A stretch of 64,000 bases of DNA from Colocasia esculenta (GCA_014218235.1 CM024760.1:71488961-71552960), one strand, 5' to 3'; counted from the first letter of the stretch, positions 45,727 to 57,950 are shown. The notes: generated by a model from the sequence alone, not told the origin. A program made the numbers and translations.

Positions 45727-46915
45727 CAGATATGTACTGAATTTAAATAACTATAACAATATAACAACTATACAACGTGTCCCAAGTAAAAGAACTGGTA
45801 CAAGAAGAAATGTGCAGTCCTTAAGGGGCATACCTCGAGAACTTGCAAAGCACAACTCTCAACTCACTCAGGTACAAGAGCTCACAAACGGCACCACAGC
45901 CGCCTCTGTAACCCGTCCGACACCGAACTCCCACGACGGCGAGCCCCTAGCTGAACGAAGTAGGGTGGGGGGGGTGAGCCTCGTGAACAAGGCTCAGTAG
46001 GGATTACCAGTCCCTCACCGGCCAGAGCAGTAGAAACTCCAAAAATAGGAAACTATCCTAGAAAGCTGTAAAACGAGGAACACCTACAGCAGGGTACTAC
46101 TAAGCAATGGAACAGAACAGTGCAACGCCACGACCACCAACCAAGGTCGTGACACACACACGACTCCTGCAGAAACCAATGGAGTGGGGCACAAAGCGAA
46201 TGCAACCCTTGGCACACCCATCGAGACCACGCAACAACCAAGTGAGAACGACATCTCACCACAAGCACGGCCACCTCAGACCTCCACAAGGTCGAGGGCC
46301 GACAAACAGAACCACCTAGGATCCCGGACACACCACAAGGTCGGGAAGCCACACGCGCCGGTGCCACCATGGATTGGCGCCCAAGAACGGGACTACAGAA
46401 CTGAGAGGGCACCGAGCGGAAACCACCAGAAGCATGGGTCCGCACAAGGCCAGATCAACGATGCCCACAGGACTAGACACAACCAGGCTATAACCGCCGT
46501 GTAAGCTCGAGCAACGAGTCGTACTTGGAAATGTCATGAAGAAACGTCGTCACAACAACGACAACCAAGCCACCGCCACTGGCAGCCAAGAGGAGGACAC
46601 ACCAGCCACTCCCTCTGCTCGCCAGCCTGACTCTCACCTCTAACCTCCCCGGAAGAGCGATATAGAGCCGCCACAGAACACACAAACGCACGCAACACCG
46701 CAGCCTGGCCAAGTTGCGGCTTGACGCCTAGCACCACTACGTATCTCCGGAACCAACACAGAGAGAGGTAGTGAGACAAAGGACTATCTGGGCCGCACCG
46801 AGAAGAAAATACCTCAACAACCTCGGCATCCCACCCCAGACAAGAGAGCTCTACAAACGACTCAGTGCCGCTGTCCAAACCTCATTTCCCCCTCCGCTCT
46901 AGAGTCCGCCAACTC
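45727..46915. repeat. Sequence between the two LTR-like copies
   Basis: No protein pattern. The part near 45821-45840 (AAGGGGCATACCTCGAGAAC) and CCCTCACCGGCCAGAGCAG at 46012 recur in G5 (60655 and 60828) and, more weakly, in the G1 LTR (3186). So this stretch belongs to the same LTR type and not to an internal coding domain. Confidence 0.55.
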
Positions 46916-48387
46916 GGCTGCCAACTCGAGCACGCTCGTAGCCCGGAGCACTCCCTCAACAGGCTCCCTAGGATGGGGGTCCCAGGCAATGGAGACAACC
47001 TCTAAATGGGACAAGCCTTCAAGTGCCAAGCACCAGGTGAACAGGCGGGGCAAGCACAACAAGAACCACGCCGAACTGCTGGCTTGTAACCCACAACAAG
47101 CCCAGCAAGCGAGAGGCACGCATGGACCATCAAGAGGGCCGTCGACCAACCAAGGCACACACAAGCAAGCCAGAACCTCAGAACACTACCAGAAGTATGA
47201 AAAGCGCGTCGCTCTCGGTCAATCGATTATTAGACAGATGCGACCCTCCTGGCACTGCCGCCAGGACGCGGCCACGAAGGTGTCACCTTCAGTCACTAAA
47301 CGTAGCCAGGTAACCTGCCACGTTCCCCACCTGAAGGTCTTGAGGACAAGCCAGCCCTGGGGCACATGCTGACACCCCAACCGGAACCACAAAACACCCG
47401 AGGCACACACAGGCACTGTCACATCCCCCTAGGCCATCGCGATACCATCGCGATGGGGAAGAGCACCGCGACAACAACCCTGTGGTGATGTGGTAAAGCG
47501 TCACGATAGCAAACCCTATCGCGACAGGCAAACACGTCGCGACAACAATCCTTATCGCGACCGGCCAACGCGTCGCGATAAGGTCATGCCTGACCAGGCA
47601 AACGCCTCTTCTGGTGTCGTGACACACACCGCAGTCACGACACCAGCAGAGAAGCAGACCCACAGGATGCTCCATCCCGGGGCCGCCACAAGCCACACAC
47701 TACCACAGGGGGGAGGGGAGCATGGAGAAGCTAGAAACACTATCTACAAACCCAGAGGGGCTCCCAATCTACCCAGATCGAGAAGGGTTCAAGCAATCCT
47801 TACCTTAAACGAAAAATGAACTCCAATAGGGCCCTTCACGTCGGATTGGCCACCTCCTCCTCGCTCCACGCAAGCTCCACGACACCGGGACACCACTCAC
47901 GACCCTCCTCCTCGCCTGAAACACACAAAGGGGAGAGAGGGAGATGGAGCACCTCCAGAGGGAGAGAAGAGAGGGGAAAGAGGGGGAGAGGGTCGTTGGC
48001 CAAGGCCTTATGCCTGCGGCACCTAAGACGCGACGGGGCGACTCGCCGCGTTAAGGATCTTAACGTGACGGGTCAACGCACCACGACAAGAATGCGTCCC
48101 CCAAGGATGCCGCGGCAACGCGACAGGTCGTACTGACACACCTGCCACCCTGACAGGTGTTAGATGACCGAAACAACAGAAAGCTTTCGCGATCCGTTGA
48201 CCGGGTGCGACACGAAGACGTGACGGAGAAGCCGGGCGCGACAAGAATGCGACGCACATGCTCGTCGCGACAAGCATGACTGTCACGTCGCACACCCACG
48301 ACATGACACTAACACATCACCCAGCCATGACGCGTTAGTGGCCAGTCATCCAAGACACCGGACGGAAAGCCGAGAAGTCAGGTCTTA
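46916..48387. repeat. LTR-like direct repeat, copy B, fused to G3
   Basis: Second copy of 44230-45726. It carries a perfect 12-bp hairpin, CCTTATCGCGAC (47550-47561) and GTCGCGATAAGG (47572-47583) with a 10-nt loop; copy A has the same hairpin with one C-to-T change. It ends abruptly at GGTCTTA 48387, where G3 RT sequence begins in mid-domain. Confidence 0.82.
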
Positions 48388-50935
48388 GATTTTCGACCAG
48401 ATATCTGGAGCTCAATATTTCTCCAAGATTGACCTCTGATCTGGCTATCATTAAATGATGATCAAGGACGACGATATTTTTAAAACGGCTTTCAGGAGCA
48501 GGTATGAACACTATGAATTCATTGTAATGACTTTTGGTCTAACCAATGCTCCTGCAGCCTTTATGCAAATTATGAACAACATATACCGACCATATCTTGA
48601 CAAGTTCGTAGTCATCTTCATTTATGACATCCTCATATACTCCAAGACTAAAGAAGAACATCTGAGGATTGCTCTGCAACTCTTGCGAGACAACAAACTA
48701 TATGCAAAGCTGAGCAAGTGCAAATTCTGGCTCAAAGAAGTATCTTTCTTGGGCAATGTTATCTCAAAGGACGACATCTCTGTTGATCCCTCCAAAGTCG
48801 AAGCGGTACTCAAATGGGAGAGACCAACTAATGTCACATAAATCAGGAGCTTCTTAGGACTGGCTGGCTACTACAGGCAGTTCATAAAGGACTTCTCCAA
48901 GATCGTCATTCCTTCACACGTCTTACACGAAAGGAGAATCCCTACTCCATGGAGTAAAGAGCGTGAGAAGAGTGTCCAAACTCTAAAAGAATGTCTGACC
49001 TCATCCCCTGTTCTCGCTCTTCCAATAGAGGGAGAAGGTTTCTCTGTATATATCGATGCCTCAGGAATTAGACTAGGTTGTGTATTAATGCGGAAGGAGA
49101 AAGTCATTGCCTATTCTTCAAGACAACTGAAGACGAATAAAGTCAACTACCCTGTGCATGATCTAGAGTTGGCTGCCGTGGTCTTCGCCTTGAAAATCTA
49201 GAGACACTATCTATATGGTGAGCAATTCACGGTCTATTTAGACCATAAAAGTCTGAAGTATTTATTCTCACAGAAAGAACTTAACATGAGGCAGAGGAGG
49301 TGGCTAGAATACCTAAAGGATTTTGATATCAACATCCAGTACCATCCAGGTAAGAGAAATGCTGTGGCTGATGCTCTTAGTAGGAATCCGATGGCATCTT
49401 TATCAAGTCTAGTTCTTGGCGAGATGCAACTACTAGAACAATTCGCAACATTAGACTTGAACATTGAACATAGGATGATTGAGTCTTGGTTGCCAATATC
49501 AATATTCAATCTGACATGTTGGCAGAAATCAAAGCACAACAGGATAACGATCCATTCTTGGTTCGCGTCAAGGAAACATTAGCTGAAAAGTGGGACTTTG
49601 CTATGACCGAGGATGGAAGGCTTGTATTTCAGGGAAGAACATGTGTTCCAGACAATGAAGAACTGAAGGGAAAGGTAATGGATGAGGCTCACCAGACAAA
49701 GTATACCATTCATCATGGAGGTACCAAAATGTATCATGACATGGAAAGAACGTTTTGGTGGCCGAACATGAAGAGAGAAGTGGCCGAGTATACTGCTCAT
49801 TGCCTTACTTGCCAACAGGTAAAGTAGAACATAGGCACCCTGCTGGCGTACTCAGACCGTTAGATATTCCGGAGTGGAAATGGGAAACCATTGGCATGGA
49901 CTTCTTCATGGGTTTACCCAAGACTCGTGGTGGGCTCGACGCCATATAGGTCATTATCGACCGACGAACCAAATATGCACACTTCCTACCTATAAAGAGT
50001 AAGTGGTCTGTGGAGGTACTAGCCGCATTATATGTCAAAGAGATCGTGAGATTGCATGGAGTTCCATCATCCATTGTCTCGGATCGAGATCCGAGATTTA
50101 CCTCTCATTTCTGGAAGGGATTGCAGACTGTACTTGGTACTAAGCTCAACTTTAGTACCGCATTTCACCCATAGACTGATGGGCAGACTGAGAGAACCAA
50201 CCAGATTGTTGAAGACATGTTGAGAGCCTGCACCATAGATTTTCAAGGTTACTAGAATGAGCATTTATCTTTGATTGAGTTCGCCTATAACAATAGTTAC
50301 CAGGCGAGCATTAAAATGGCACCGTACGAAGCTCTCTATGGTAGAAACTGTAGATCTCCTGCATGTTGGAATGAAGTTGGGGAATAACAATGGCTAGGCC
50401 CAGAAATAGTACAAAATACAACCAGGGATATTTAGGTGATTCGAGATTGGCTCAAGATTGCTTAGTCTAGACAGAAGAGCTATGTTGACAAGAGAAGGCG
50501 AGATTTAGAATTTCAAGTGGGAGACCATGTACTCTTAAAGGTATCTCCTACTCATGGCATTCAGAGGTTTGGTGTTAAAGGAAAGCTCAGTCCTAGATTC
50601 ATCGGTCCTTTTGAAGTGCTTGAAAGGGTTGGTGAAGTTTATTATCGGTTGGCATTGCCTCCAAACTTGGCATTCGTACACAACGTGCTCCATGTTTCTA
50701 TGCTCAGAAAATATGTGTACGATCCTATGCATATCATTCGCCATGAAAAGTTGGTGCTGAACAAGGACATGACATATGATGAGAAGCCAATTAAGATATT
50801 GGAACGGAAGGTGCAGCAACTCAAAAACCGTCCCATTCACATGGTTAAGGTTCTGTGGAATAATCGTGGAACAGAAGAAGCCACATGGGAACCTGAATGA
50901 CTCATCAGGCAAAACTACCCTGATCTTTTCGGTAA
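48388..50935 (+). pseudogene. G3 pol (chromovirus): RT, RNase H, integrase, chromodomain
   Basis: Starts inside RT (FDQISGAQYFSKIDL); everything upstream is missing. MTFGLTNAPAAFMQ is followed by FIYDILIYS: the first Asp of the catalytic FIDD pair is Tyr (48623-48625). The connection domain SFLGLAGYYRQFIKDFSK and RNase H (YIDASGIRLGCVLM, LELAAVVFALK, LDHKSLKYLF) contain TAG at 49199. Integrase: HHGGTKMYHDM, CLTCQQVK (finger), IGMDFFMGLPK, SSIVSDRDPRFTS, TDGQTERTNQIVEDMLR. The C-terminal part VHNVLHVSMLRKYVYDP is followed by a chromodomain-type end (KILERKVQQLKNR, VKVLWNNRGTEEATWEPE, YPDLF), placing it in the chromoviruses. About ten in-frame stops in all. Confidence 0.95.
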
Positions 50936-50983
50936 GACATTCTCTCTTTTATGGTCATATGAATTTGGGGACCAAATTCTTTT

Positions 50984-50997
50984 TAAGAGGGGGAGGA
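50984..50997 (+). promoter_or_regulatory. G3 polypurine tract
   Basis: AAGAGGGGGAGGA directly before the LTR start TGTAGCAACCCCG; together with the upstream GGGGACCAAATTC it forms the usual chromovirus 3' junction. Confidence 0.88.
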
Positions 50998-52920
50998 TGT
51001 AGCAACCCCGTATTTTGATAAACAAATAAATAGAAACAATAAAAGAAAATGAATTAAATAAAACCCAATAAACATTAAAAAGTAATGGGCTTGTTATATT
51101 AGCTCACCTAAAGGTTATTGGGCCAAGCTAGGAGTTGGATTATGGGTTAAGAGGAAAATACCCAAGAAATTCGTGACCATAATTGCATAGAAAATAGGAA
51201 AGGGTAAATTAGGGATTTAAACCATGGTAATTAGCCAAGAAAGGTAATGAAATTCGTCACCCACCATGGCAAGCACCATCTAAGGGTAATTCCACTCCAA
51301 TTGGGAGAAGAGATCTTCAAAACAAGGAAGGGAAGTTGCCATGGCCGCACCCCATCTTTCCTAGTTATGTTAGGACTTGGAATAAACCCTAGACATATAA
51401 TTATTCATCCTAAGGCTAAAGGGAAAGGTTCACTATTGTGTTGGGGTCGTGGGAGGCTATGCTAGGGCAAATGGTTGGAGAACCAAGCTCTTCTTCAACT
51501 GTGCTCTGCTGCGACCTATGCAACTGTCTGGTCTTAGATCTTCAAAAAGGTAGGTATTCTCGGGCCAAAGATGAATTAAACTCATATCATATTGTAGTGC
51601 ATCTTGTCTAGAATCATATGCAAGTGATTTGCCTAATTTTCTTCATGTAACCATCGAGTTATAAGCGTTTTCCCATCATCGCGCAAGTCTGCATCGTTTC
51701 ATGTTCATACTAGTTTGCACGCCAAACAGACCAAATTGATTCGGTATAAAGGCATAGATCTCTTCTACTTGATGTCTCCTACAAGTTCTATGTTCATCAC
51801 TTCATCCATAGTGTCCTAGTTTGTGAGTTACAAGCATTGCATGAAGATCGCTGCAGGTTTTCTACGTTCTCGGTCTGCATGGTTGAATTGCGACGTAACC
51901 ATACGTCGCATTTCAACGACTGGTATCACATCAGTCATAACTGTCGTGTTTACCTGAAAGGCGACCACCCGTGTCGTCGGATTTTTGGCTAGGGTTTTGA
52001 CCCATACCATGCATCAAACTATGTGCCGTTGACTGTCAGAAGGACTCTGAAACGCGACCACTAAGGTCGTCACGTTTCACACTTGTTTCCCGCCTCTGGG
52101 AAATTGTGCTTTTTGAATAGTTAGGGTTTGCATGAACGCAACGGTCCTAGTCGTCGCGATTCTGACCCGTATGTGAAACGCGACCATCATACCCGTTGCG
52201 ATTTATCTGTTTTATACGAGTAGCTAATCTTGAGTTATTTAAGTGATTATTTAGACTTGTTAAGAATGTTTATACCCTGTAGTATTGTGTAACGAACAGT
52301 AATCAACCATGTTAATAAACTTTGATATATTTACATGTTTCTTAAATTTAAAAGCTATTGTGCACGACGATTACATGCTCTCATGATTTCATGCACATGC
52401 ACACACACTAAATGATCATCTTTGCCATGAGACTATGATGAAAAATACATGAATAATATATCTGGTAAATTACTTCAATAATTGCACATTATTTACCCAT
52501 GATCATCATGACATTGTTTCCATTTTCTTACGTGGATTTGGAATACGTTCTCGCCGCACCACTGTTCTGGAATTCCTCTGGAATGTCGAGCAACACATTT
52601 TCTCTACACACTACTCTCTTGACAAATTGAAACCTCTCTATTGGACATTCCGTTCTGGTAGACAAGGAACCTTTTGTTAAGACCTCCGTAAGACTCCGTA
52701 CTCTGTGGATTCCCTCATGGAGACCGAGCTGGTTGTACCCTAACACCTATAACACCCTTAGGGATCAATATGATCCAAACCACTTTAGAAGTTCTCTCTT
52801 ATCTTAAATCACGCCGGACCTCTAGACCTGTGCATAACATGGCCATTGGAAGGTTAGTGAATTCCACCTAACTGCCAACACCAATTGCGCGTGTTGTGTA
52901 ACTGTTAGTATCGCCCGTTT
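50998..52920 (+). repeat. G3 3' LTR, first part
   Basis: Begins TGTAGCAACC, the same terminus as S1 in inverted orientation. It contains a leader with a donor-like AAAAGGTAGGT near 51548. A series of inverted CGAC/GTCG words at 51889-52200 includes a perfect 8-bp hairpin TGCGACGT/ACGTCGCA (51889-51910) that extends to 14 bp with one mismatch. Broken off at TCGCCCGTTT by E3. Confidence 0.93.
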
Positions 52921-54346
52921 TGTTGGGTTTTTCATATATCATGTTTTTGATGATCACATTAACACCCTTGAACATTGATTTAATGCAAAATTGATGTGCT
53001 AACTAACATGAAAAACACCATGAAAGTGATTGAGTTAAACATTGCTAAATCATACAATGTATATCACTAACAATGTATTTGCATGTAGGTGCACAAGCAT
53101 GAAACATGAAGCATTGAAGAGGCATGAAGAGATGAGCATAAAGCACAAAATCTGTCAAAAAGGTGTATCTGTCGACAGATGAACTCTACCTGTCGACAGA
53201 TTCATACAGTCATTCCAAGACAGAACTCAGGTTTGCATCTCTGAGTGTATCTGTCGACAGATGCAATGTACCTGTCGACAGATACACACAGACAACCCAG
53301 GACAGAGCTCAGGTTTTCAATTCCTGAGTGCATCTGTCGACAGATGCAAACTGCCTGTCGACAGATACACTCAGAAACTCATTTTCCTGAAACCCAGTTC
53401 TCAGCCTGAGTCTGCCTGTCGACAGATGCAAGTGCACCTGTCGACAGCCGACGGAAACTTCAGATTTTGGGTTTCCAAATCCGGCCCCACTTGGGTGTTT
53501 CCTTCCTCCACGACCCCCACCTTTACCTAACACTATATAAGCATCCTTTTGGAGCCAAATTCGAAGCAAGGGAGCCACCATACCAAAACCCTAACCAAAG
53601 GTCAAGATCAAGGCTTTCTTCCTGCTGCCCTGCTTCATCTCTCTGCCCAGAACAAAGAAGAACAACCTTCCAAGCGGAGTTGAAGCCGGTTCGTCCGTGG
53701 TTCAAGCTTCTCCATCAACTGATACTTGTCAAGACGAAGCTTGGAGTCTTCTGGACGACCAACGAGAAGAGATCTACATCGGGATTTGATTCTTCATCTC
53801 AAACTCTTCTCCTTTCACTACTTTCATATATCTGTGTGTGTGCACTGATTTGAGATCAGTACGTGGATGTTGTGGAAGTGTGGATTGTTGTTCTGATTGC
53901 GTGTTTGCATCAGACAACGTGTGTGTGGTGTGTTGGTCAGATCAAGGCTAGAGGATCTGATCTTTTGTGGACTTGATCTAGCGTGTGTGTGTGTGGTTGA
54001 GCCGGTGTGCTCGTGTGTGTGTTGTACTCAGTTCTTGAGTAGTGTGTCCTCACTGTGTGGGGGGTGGACGTAGGAGTCACGTGGTGTGATCTCCGAACCA
54101 CCTAAAAAATCCCTTGTGCACTGTGGTTTGACTTATGGTTTGCACTGTATTGCGCTAGATGCATGCATAGGGATTTCGTCTACACACTAACTGTTAGTTT
54201 GCTCACACACATTGCATCAGATCAAAGGGGTTTTAATTGAGTAGATCTTTTAATCCGAAGTAATTTTCATATTGCTTAAGTTTCCGCTGCAAATCTATTC
54301 AACCCCCCCTTCTAGCTTTGCCATAACCGAACATTCGATCCTAACA
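52921..54346 (+). repeat. E3 5' LTR
   Basis: TGTTGGG...CCTAACA, 1,426 bp, the same length as the 3' LTR. By eye there are only about four substitutions and five small indels between them. TATA box CTATATAAGC near 53533. Upstream of it lie four pairs of CTGTCGACAG at 53169/53190, 53251/53272, 53334/53355 and 53416/53438. The R/U5 part is rich in GT repeats. Confidence 0.97.
53169..53447. repeat. E3 5' LTR array: four pairs of CTGTCGACAG
   Basis: Eight exact 10-bp palindromes. Within-pair spacing is 21, 21, 21 and 22 bp; pair-to-pair spacing is 82, 83 and 82 bp. The array sits about 90-370 bp upstream of the TATA box. The duplicate array in the 3' LTR starts at about 58216 and has one decayed copy (CTATCGACAG, near 58402). 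Confidence 0.96.
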
Positions 54347-54348
54347 AT

Positions 54349-54360
54349 TGGTATCAGAGC
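54349..54360 (+). promoter_or_regulatory. E3 primer-binding site (tRNA-iMet)
   Basis: TGGTATCAGAGC two bases after the LTR end at 54346. Confidence 0.96.
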
Positions 54361-54497
54361 GGGTTTTCTGTTCATCGGTTGTGATTTGGCATATCCGTTT
54401 ATGTGTGCTTAATTGCTCTGATCGGGTTTATAATTGATTCTGAACTGATCTGATCACTTCGTTGGTTGGTTTATTTATCTACTACATACTCAGAAAT

Positions 54498-56110
54498 ATG
54501 TCTGAGTTCTCAAGTATCATAAGTAGACCAATGATTATTGAGTTTGATGACAAGGTTCATAAAATGCAGGTCTCCTCTATGAAAACATGCAAGTCTGGAA
54601 GGGAAATCAATGAAAAATGCTACATGGCTCATGGAAGCTCAAGAGGCTCTTCTTGTTCAGACGACTCTAGAGGATCACATATGTCAAAGATGTCAAGAAA
54701 TTCTCAAGAAACAGGTAAATCCAATTCAGACCCATTTGATGCTTCAATATCCAATTCTGATTCAGAGAATGATATATCTTATAATGAATTGATAGAATGC
54801 TATGAGCACATGTGCAAACAATTTAAAACTATTAAACATCAAAACAAGAAGCTAAAAGAAAATCTGGAAAAGAATGAAATGATAATTGATAATGCTCAAG
54901 CATTCTATGAAGAAAAGAAACATTGAAAATGGAGAATGAAAAATTGGAAAATGAAGTCAAAAACTATGAAATCAAGTTTTCTAAGTTGAAAGAAGATCAT
55001 GATCATGTGGAATCTGAAAATTCTGATTTGAAAAATCAAAATGAAAAATTGATTGATCATAATGAAAATCTCAAATTTGATAATGATCAATTGATCAAAC
55101 AAATCTCCAACATGGCTCATGATCATCAAATAAAAGAGAAATGCAACCAATTGATTGAGGAAAATAATCATCTGAAAAAGAAGATTGAATGCATGTATCA
55201 TGACAGACCATTAAATGATGAATGGAACAATTCTAAGAATAAAATTGTTGATCTGGAACAACAAATTGCTCAATTTGAAAATGAAAAGAACAAAATGAAA
55301 AATGGTTTGGATGTCATGCTAAACAAGCTTCAGACTTCAGAAAAAGAAGTTGTTGCATTAAAAGCTGAAAAACAGAAGATTCAAAATGAATTGAAAACAC
55401 AAGTCTTGCTTCTGTGAAAAATAAGAAAAATGTTCAAAAACAAAATAAATTTTGAACAAAAAGGCAGCAATTAAAAGGAATGTAGTTATAACTGAAAATC
55501 CGAAAAAGGAAGTGAAAAAGAAAGCAGGATTGTACAATGTTTCAACTCCTCCAACAGCTCAAAAAGCTTCAAGGCAATCTCCAACTCCACATCATGCCAA
55601 GAGATACCAAAGGGTACCACCTCCTTCTTCTCAACCCAAGGGTGATCAAAGGTACTCTAAAGGATCTCAGAGATTCCAGCAAATGCAATCACACTATGGT
55701 AAGCTCCAGGTAAATGCTCAACCTGTTTGCTACAAATGCAATAAACTTGGTCATCTTGCTAAATTCTGCTGGAAGAAAAATCAACACTCTCATAAAAATC
55801 ATGATGTTGTGCATGCTTCAAAGCTCCATAATAATCCATGTGTTCATACACACAAGGATAACATGTTCATAAAGATCAGAAATTTCATGTATCTATGAAC
55901 AGGAAAACTGCACAAAACAACAGAAATCCAAAAATCAAATCACTTTGGATTTTGAAATCTTTGTTATATCCTAACATTAATGTCGTTGCAGGACCCAAGC
56001 AAGTGTGGGTCCCAAAACAAGCTTGATCAGCAAGCTGAGATGTCTTGCAGCCAAAAATTAGAAATGGATTCATGACATTGGCTGTGCAAGGCAAGAAATG
56101 ATTGAGAACA
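54498..56110 (+). pseudogene. E3 gag remnant: coiled coil, zinc knuckle, vestige of protease
   Basis: Starts at an ATG near 54498 (MSEFSSIISRPMIIEF) with no capsid core of the kind seen in E1 and E2. A Ser-rich stretch is followed, after a frame change near 54920, by about 160 residues of strong coiled coil (KMENEKLENEVKNYEIKF onwards). After a second frame break near 55420 comes a basic Pro/Gln stretch and zinc knuckle CYKCNKLGHLAKFC near 55730. A terminal GPKQVWVPKQA at 55990 matches the end of E1 Gag. Directly after, WIHDIGCARQEMIENKGNF looks like a decayed WYLDSGCSRHMT protease motif, and pol then stops. Role of the remaining protein, if made, is unclear. Confidence 0.85.
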
Positions 56111-57950
56111 AAGGTAACTTTTTGACTATGATTGAAGACTGTTCAGGTAAAATCTCCTTATCACTTCATATTTGAACTGCTGAAATTGAAATGGATTCTT
56201 ACCTTTATCTGAGCAATGCAAAATGTGCCTTAATGCTACCCCACTTGACAATGCCACTTAGCAATTGGAATCATGCCATCTTGCTTGCATAACTGTGCAC
56301 ATGACCTCTTGGTATATCAAATGATGACATGTGGAAAAACAAGTTATGCTTGTTTGGAAACGATCATTATGCGTGAGTAAAATACTCCGCCAAGTACCAA
56401 AAGTCATGTAATGTATAAGGCTAGTTGAGTGCTTAATAATTTGTGAATTGCTTGATACATTTACTATGCATGTGTTATGGGGGAGTAAATTTGAAAGTGC
56501 TCATATGCTCATGAATGCTCATGAAATCTATGTGCAAGTGCTTGTCATGAATGTATATATATCATGCTTGAATGTTGTCTCATTACATGCACATCTTATG
56601 GGGGAGTAAGTTCAAGGTAGGTTGAGTGAAATACTTGAGAGAAACCCTTCATATTCATTGTGTAATTACTTCTCAAAATCTTGTTCTTCATGTCACTCAA
56701 TTCTATGCCTCAAAACTGATTTTCTCAAGTATCTGTCGACAGGCACTATCCCATCTGTCGACAGACATGCTCTCCCAGAATCAAGTCTTTCAGGCCTGTG
56801 TGCATCTGTCGACAGGCACATTCTTGCTGTCGACAGATACACATTTTCTGTAAATTCTTCATCCTTCTTCATAATTTCTTCATGAGTATGTTCATATCAT
56901 TGATGCAAGGGGAGAATTGGGTATAAATATTCATTATAACCTTTCATCCTCACATAGTATCAAAGTCATATGGTTAATCGCAATGATTTTGAAATAATAT
57001 TTTGAGATTGAGTCTAGGTTGTATCATCTAGAAAACATTGAACAAATCTAATGATTTTAACCTAACTCACTTGAATAACTCCCTTGTGGATGATCATGTT
57101 CCTATATGGATTGACAAGTAAGAAGGTTTTTGAACTTAATGTCTTTGCATTGGCCTTTGACCGTAATAAACCTTTTGAACTTGATTTTCCAACTTAAAAA
57201 AAAAAAAAAAAAAGCTACCTATTTCTAAAGTCAAAAATTTAAAAAAAAAAAACAAATATGTGAATTGGGACAAAGGCAGAGCAATGATGAGTATCACTGA
57301 GTAACCGGGGACACGGGCATCACAAATGTCTGTCTTCGCGTCAAAAAGTCCTTTCATTATCTCTGCATAATGGTATGATGGTCACTCACACTGAGTAACT
57401 GGGGGTACGGGCATCCCAAATGTCTACCTTCACGTCAAAAGGTAAAAGTGATCCTAATTACCACTTAAATTGTTCAAATGCTAGAAATAGAGTGGAGCCT
57501 CCAAGATTTAAATCAAGGGCAATAGGTTGTCTATTGTCAATTGTTCATGTAGACATTGCCTTCATTTACCAACTGAACATCACCCACTAAGGTATATGAT
57601 TTTCTTCAATGGTTTTATTCAAAAGGGTTATCTCATTTTCATGTGTTTTTTAACGATGTATTCTAAATGCTATAACTTGAGATTCCCGGAGTATTATCTC
57701 TTAACCATTGTAGAATTTTTATGTGTCTTAATACTAGTGTTTATGACATTTTTGTAGTGGGTATCAACCTATTCTCAACCTTGCAATCTCATTTGAACAC
57801 TCATTCCCCACTCAATTCTTTCACAATTCAGTTATGAGGGACACAATTCTTTGCTTCATTCTTTTACTTGTGTGCACCCATTATCTTTTTGAATGTTGCC
57901 AAAAGGGGGAGAAACATCAATTGTGCATAAATTGAATGTTTTTGTCATCA
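56111..57950 (+). other. E3 post-pol non-coding region
   Basis: No protein domain. Phrases TTATGGGGGAGTAA with GGTAGGTTGAGTGAAAT at 56597-56640 match E2 (26570-26625, opposite strand). Palindrome pairs lie at 56733/56755 and 56806/56827 (22 and 21 bp; pairs 73 bp apart). The duplicated module is at 57296-57344 and 57391-57440. A-tracts lie at 57195-57213 and 57240-57251. Confidence 0.85.

Noticed and set aside
53261..53581. ORFs with SVDR/LSTG repeats in E3 LTRs on both strands
   Set aside because: They are translations of the palindrome array; palindromes open frames on both strands and no domain is present.
2975..54360. tRNA-like 12-mers TGGTATCAGAGC
   Set aside because: Only the acceptor-end complement is present next to LTRs; these are primer-binding sites and not tRNA genes.
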